Origin: Sulfurimonas sp.
GTDB lineage: Bacteria > Campylobacterota > Campylobacteria > Campylobacterales > Sulfurimonadaceae
Reading direction: 5' to 3'
Assembly: GCA_021107375.1 (NCBI GenBank)
Contig: JAIOSY010000058.1
Coordinates: forward strand, 1 to 5,642
DNA length: 5,642 bases
Shown here: positions 5,032 to 5,642 of the stretch, piece after piece
Layout of the letters: each line of letters starts with the position of its first letter
How positions within the stretch are numbered: the stretch's first letter is position 1
Notes under the pieces: model-generated
What the model was told of the DNA's origin: nothing
The model's database searches: none
The model's input: the letters and a program-made list of their open reading frames with translations, nothing else
Made by a program: the position numbers and the translations under genes

Positions 5032-5355
5032 ATGAAATTAAACTACCAAACAGTAAAAGAGCTTTGTCAATTAATGACGGATGCTAATACAGAGATACGA
5101 GCAACAAGACATCTTAATGAAGTTAATACAACAGCATTAGATGAAGTAATTGAGAAACTAAATGAGCTAGTTGCTTCTAAATCTAAGTTAGCAGACTTTG
5201 ATGAATTAAAATCTGATATGGAATGGCTAGAAGAGTATTACGAGGAAAAATCTTGGAGTGATACAACGAGGTGGCTTTCAAATATTGATAGCACTCTTCG
5301 TGAAACCTTTTCAAGTTACATGGATAAATTAAAAAAGATAAGAGAGAAAGTATAA
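5032..5355 (+). CDS. Unknown acidic helical protein, 107 aa
   Basis: No family is recognised. It is a soluble, mostly helical protein with heptad-like spacing of Leu/Val/Ile at about 28-60. A Trp/Tyr/Glu-rich stretch follows at about 63-82 (Trp65, Tyr69, Tyr70, Trp75, Trp81), and a basic end closes it (Lys-Lys-Ile-Arg-Glu-Lys). No signal peptide, membrane span or catalytic motif is seen. The ATG at 5032 has TTAAAGG (5016-5022) 9 nt upstream, within the end of the previous gene. The stop TAA overlaps the ATG of the lipoprotein gene (TAATG), so the two are coupled. The tryptophan-rich segment could be a binding surface. It could be a small regulatory or adaptor subunit for its neighbours, which is inference from context only. 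Confidence 0.8.
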   Translation: MKLNYQTVKELCQLMTDANTEIRATRHLNEVNTTALDEVIEKLNELVASKSKLADFDELKSDMEWLEEYYEEKSWSDTTRWLSNIDSTLRETFSSYMDKLKKIREKV

Positions 5356-5642
5356 TGATTAGATTAATAATATTGCTTATTTTTCCATTACTATTTATTG
5401 GTTGTTCACAAACTACAAAAAAATACCATGAAAAGTACTATCAAACACTTTTGTGTGATAAGCTTGCTGGAGAGATGGAGTATATTTTACAAGACAGAAC
5501 TAGAGTTGATTGCTTAACAGATGAGTATGCAATTGAAGTGGATTTTGCTAAGAAGTGGGCTGAAGGTATTGGGCAGTCTCTTCACTATGCTCATATGACA
5601 GGTAAAAAACCTGCTGTTGGTTTTATTATGAACAGTGAAAAA
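5355..5642 (+). CDS. Lipoprotein with PD-(D/E)XK nuclease-like domain (5' part, 96 codons, runs off the window)
   Basis: The N-terminus is a lipoprotein signal: Arg3, a hydrophobic run at 4-15, then Phe-Ile-Gly-Cys with Cys17 as the lipidation residue. The mature part has Gly39-Glu40-x-Glu42, then Arg50-Val-Asp52-Cys-Leu-Thr, Ala-Ile-Glu61-Val-Asp63, Lys66-Lys67-Trp68, and Gln74-x3-Tyr78. Asp52 ... Glu61-x-Asp63 resembles the PD-(D/E)XK core, with Asp in place of the usual Lys and Lys66 a possible substitute. The Gln-x3-Tyr matches the RecB-like motif. I recall similar stand-alone proteins in Campylobacterota and other Proteobacteria, but their activity is not established to my knowledge. If catalytic, it would act at the membrane surface in the periplasm, for instance on incoming or extracellular DNA. 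The start at 5355 is set by the TAATG overlap with the gene before. The 3' end is outside the window. Confidence 0.8.
   Translation, partial: MIRLIILLIFPLLFIGCSQTTKKYHEKYYQTLLCDKLAGEMEYILQDRTRVDCLTDEYAIEVDFAKKWAEGIGQSLHYAHMTGKKPAVGFIMNSEK

Overview
This is a very AT-rich window (roughly 70% A+T), with heavy use of ATA, AGA and TTA codons. All supported genes lie on the + strand and are tightly packed. Base composition, codon choice and the nuclease-like lipoprotein family at the right edge fit a Campylobacterota member (Arcobacter/Sulfurimonas-like). This assignment is an inference from composition and family memory; no marker gene is present. No rRNA, tRNA, CRISPR array, transposase or integrase is visible. 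The content is accessory in character: few housekeeping functions and many small proteins of unknown role.

Region 1 (1-2680) is the end of a translationally coupled operon. An upstream gene appears to end in the first 15 bases and overlaps (ATGA) an unrecognised 251-residue protein. That gene in turn overlaps (TAATG) a 637-residue protein. The large protein has a class I SAM-dependent methyltransferase core in its middle (D-W-G-C-G-Q, then L-I-E-P) and a C-terminal DUF4145/HEPN-like helical domain with an R-x7-H motif. The fusion and the gene packing suggest a stress-response or defence role. This is not proven.

Region 2 (2681-3177) is an intergenic stretch with two hairpins, followed by a lone 142-residue leucine-rich-repeat protein. 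The second hairpin contains the gene's own Shine-Dalgarno sequence in its 3' arm and a consensus -10 box in its 5' arm, so it looks regulatory.

Region 3 (3178-5642) holds a small three-helix membrane protein, then what looks like a six-gene operon. The 94-aa gene and the operon are each preceded by the same element, AAATAYGACCATAGT, placed exactly 6 nt before a -10-like hexamer, so they are probably co-regulated. The operon's first gene is split into two frames at a GGGG run (3805-3808). A +1 slip or a one-base indel would join them into a 145-residue protein. Its C-terminal half is a gap-free paralogue of the next gene's product. After that come a two-helix membrane protein, a hydrophobic/coiled-coil protein, an acidic helical protein, and the start of a lipoprotein with a PD-(D/E)XK-like nuclease signature. 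I could not match this cluster to any described system. The coordinated control, the frameshift and the membrane bias make it the best candidate here for something undescribed.
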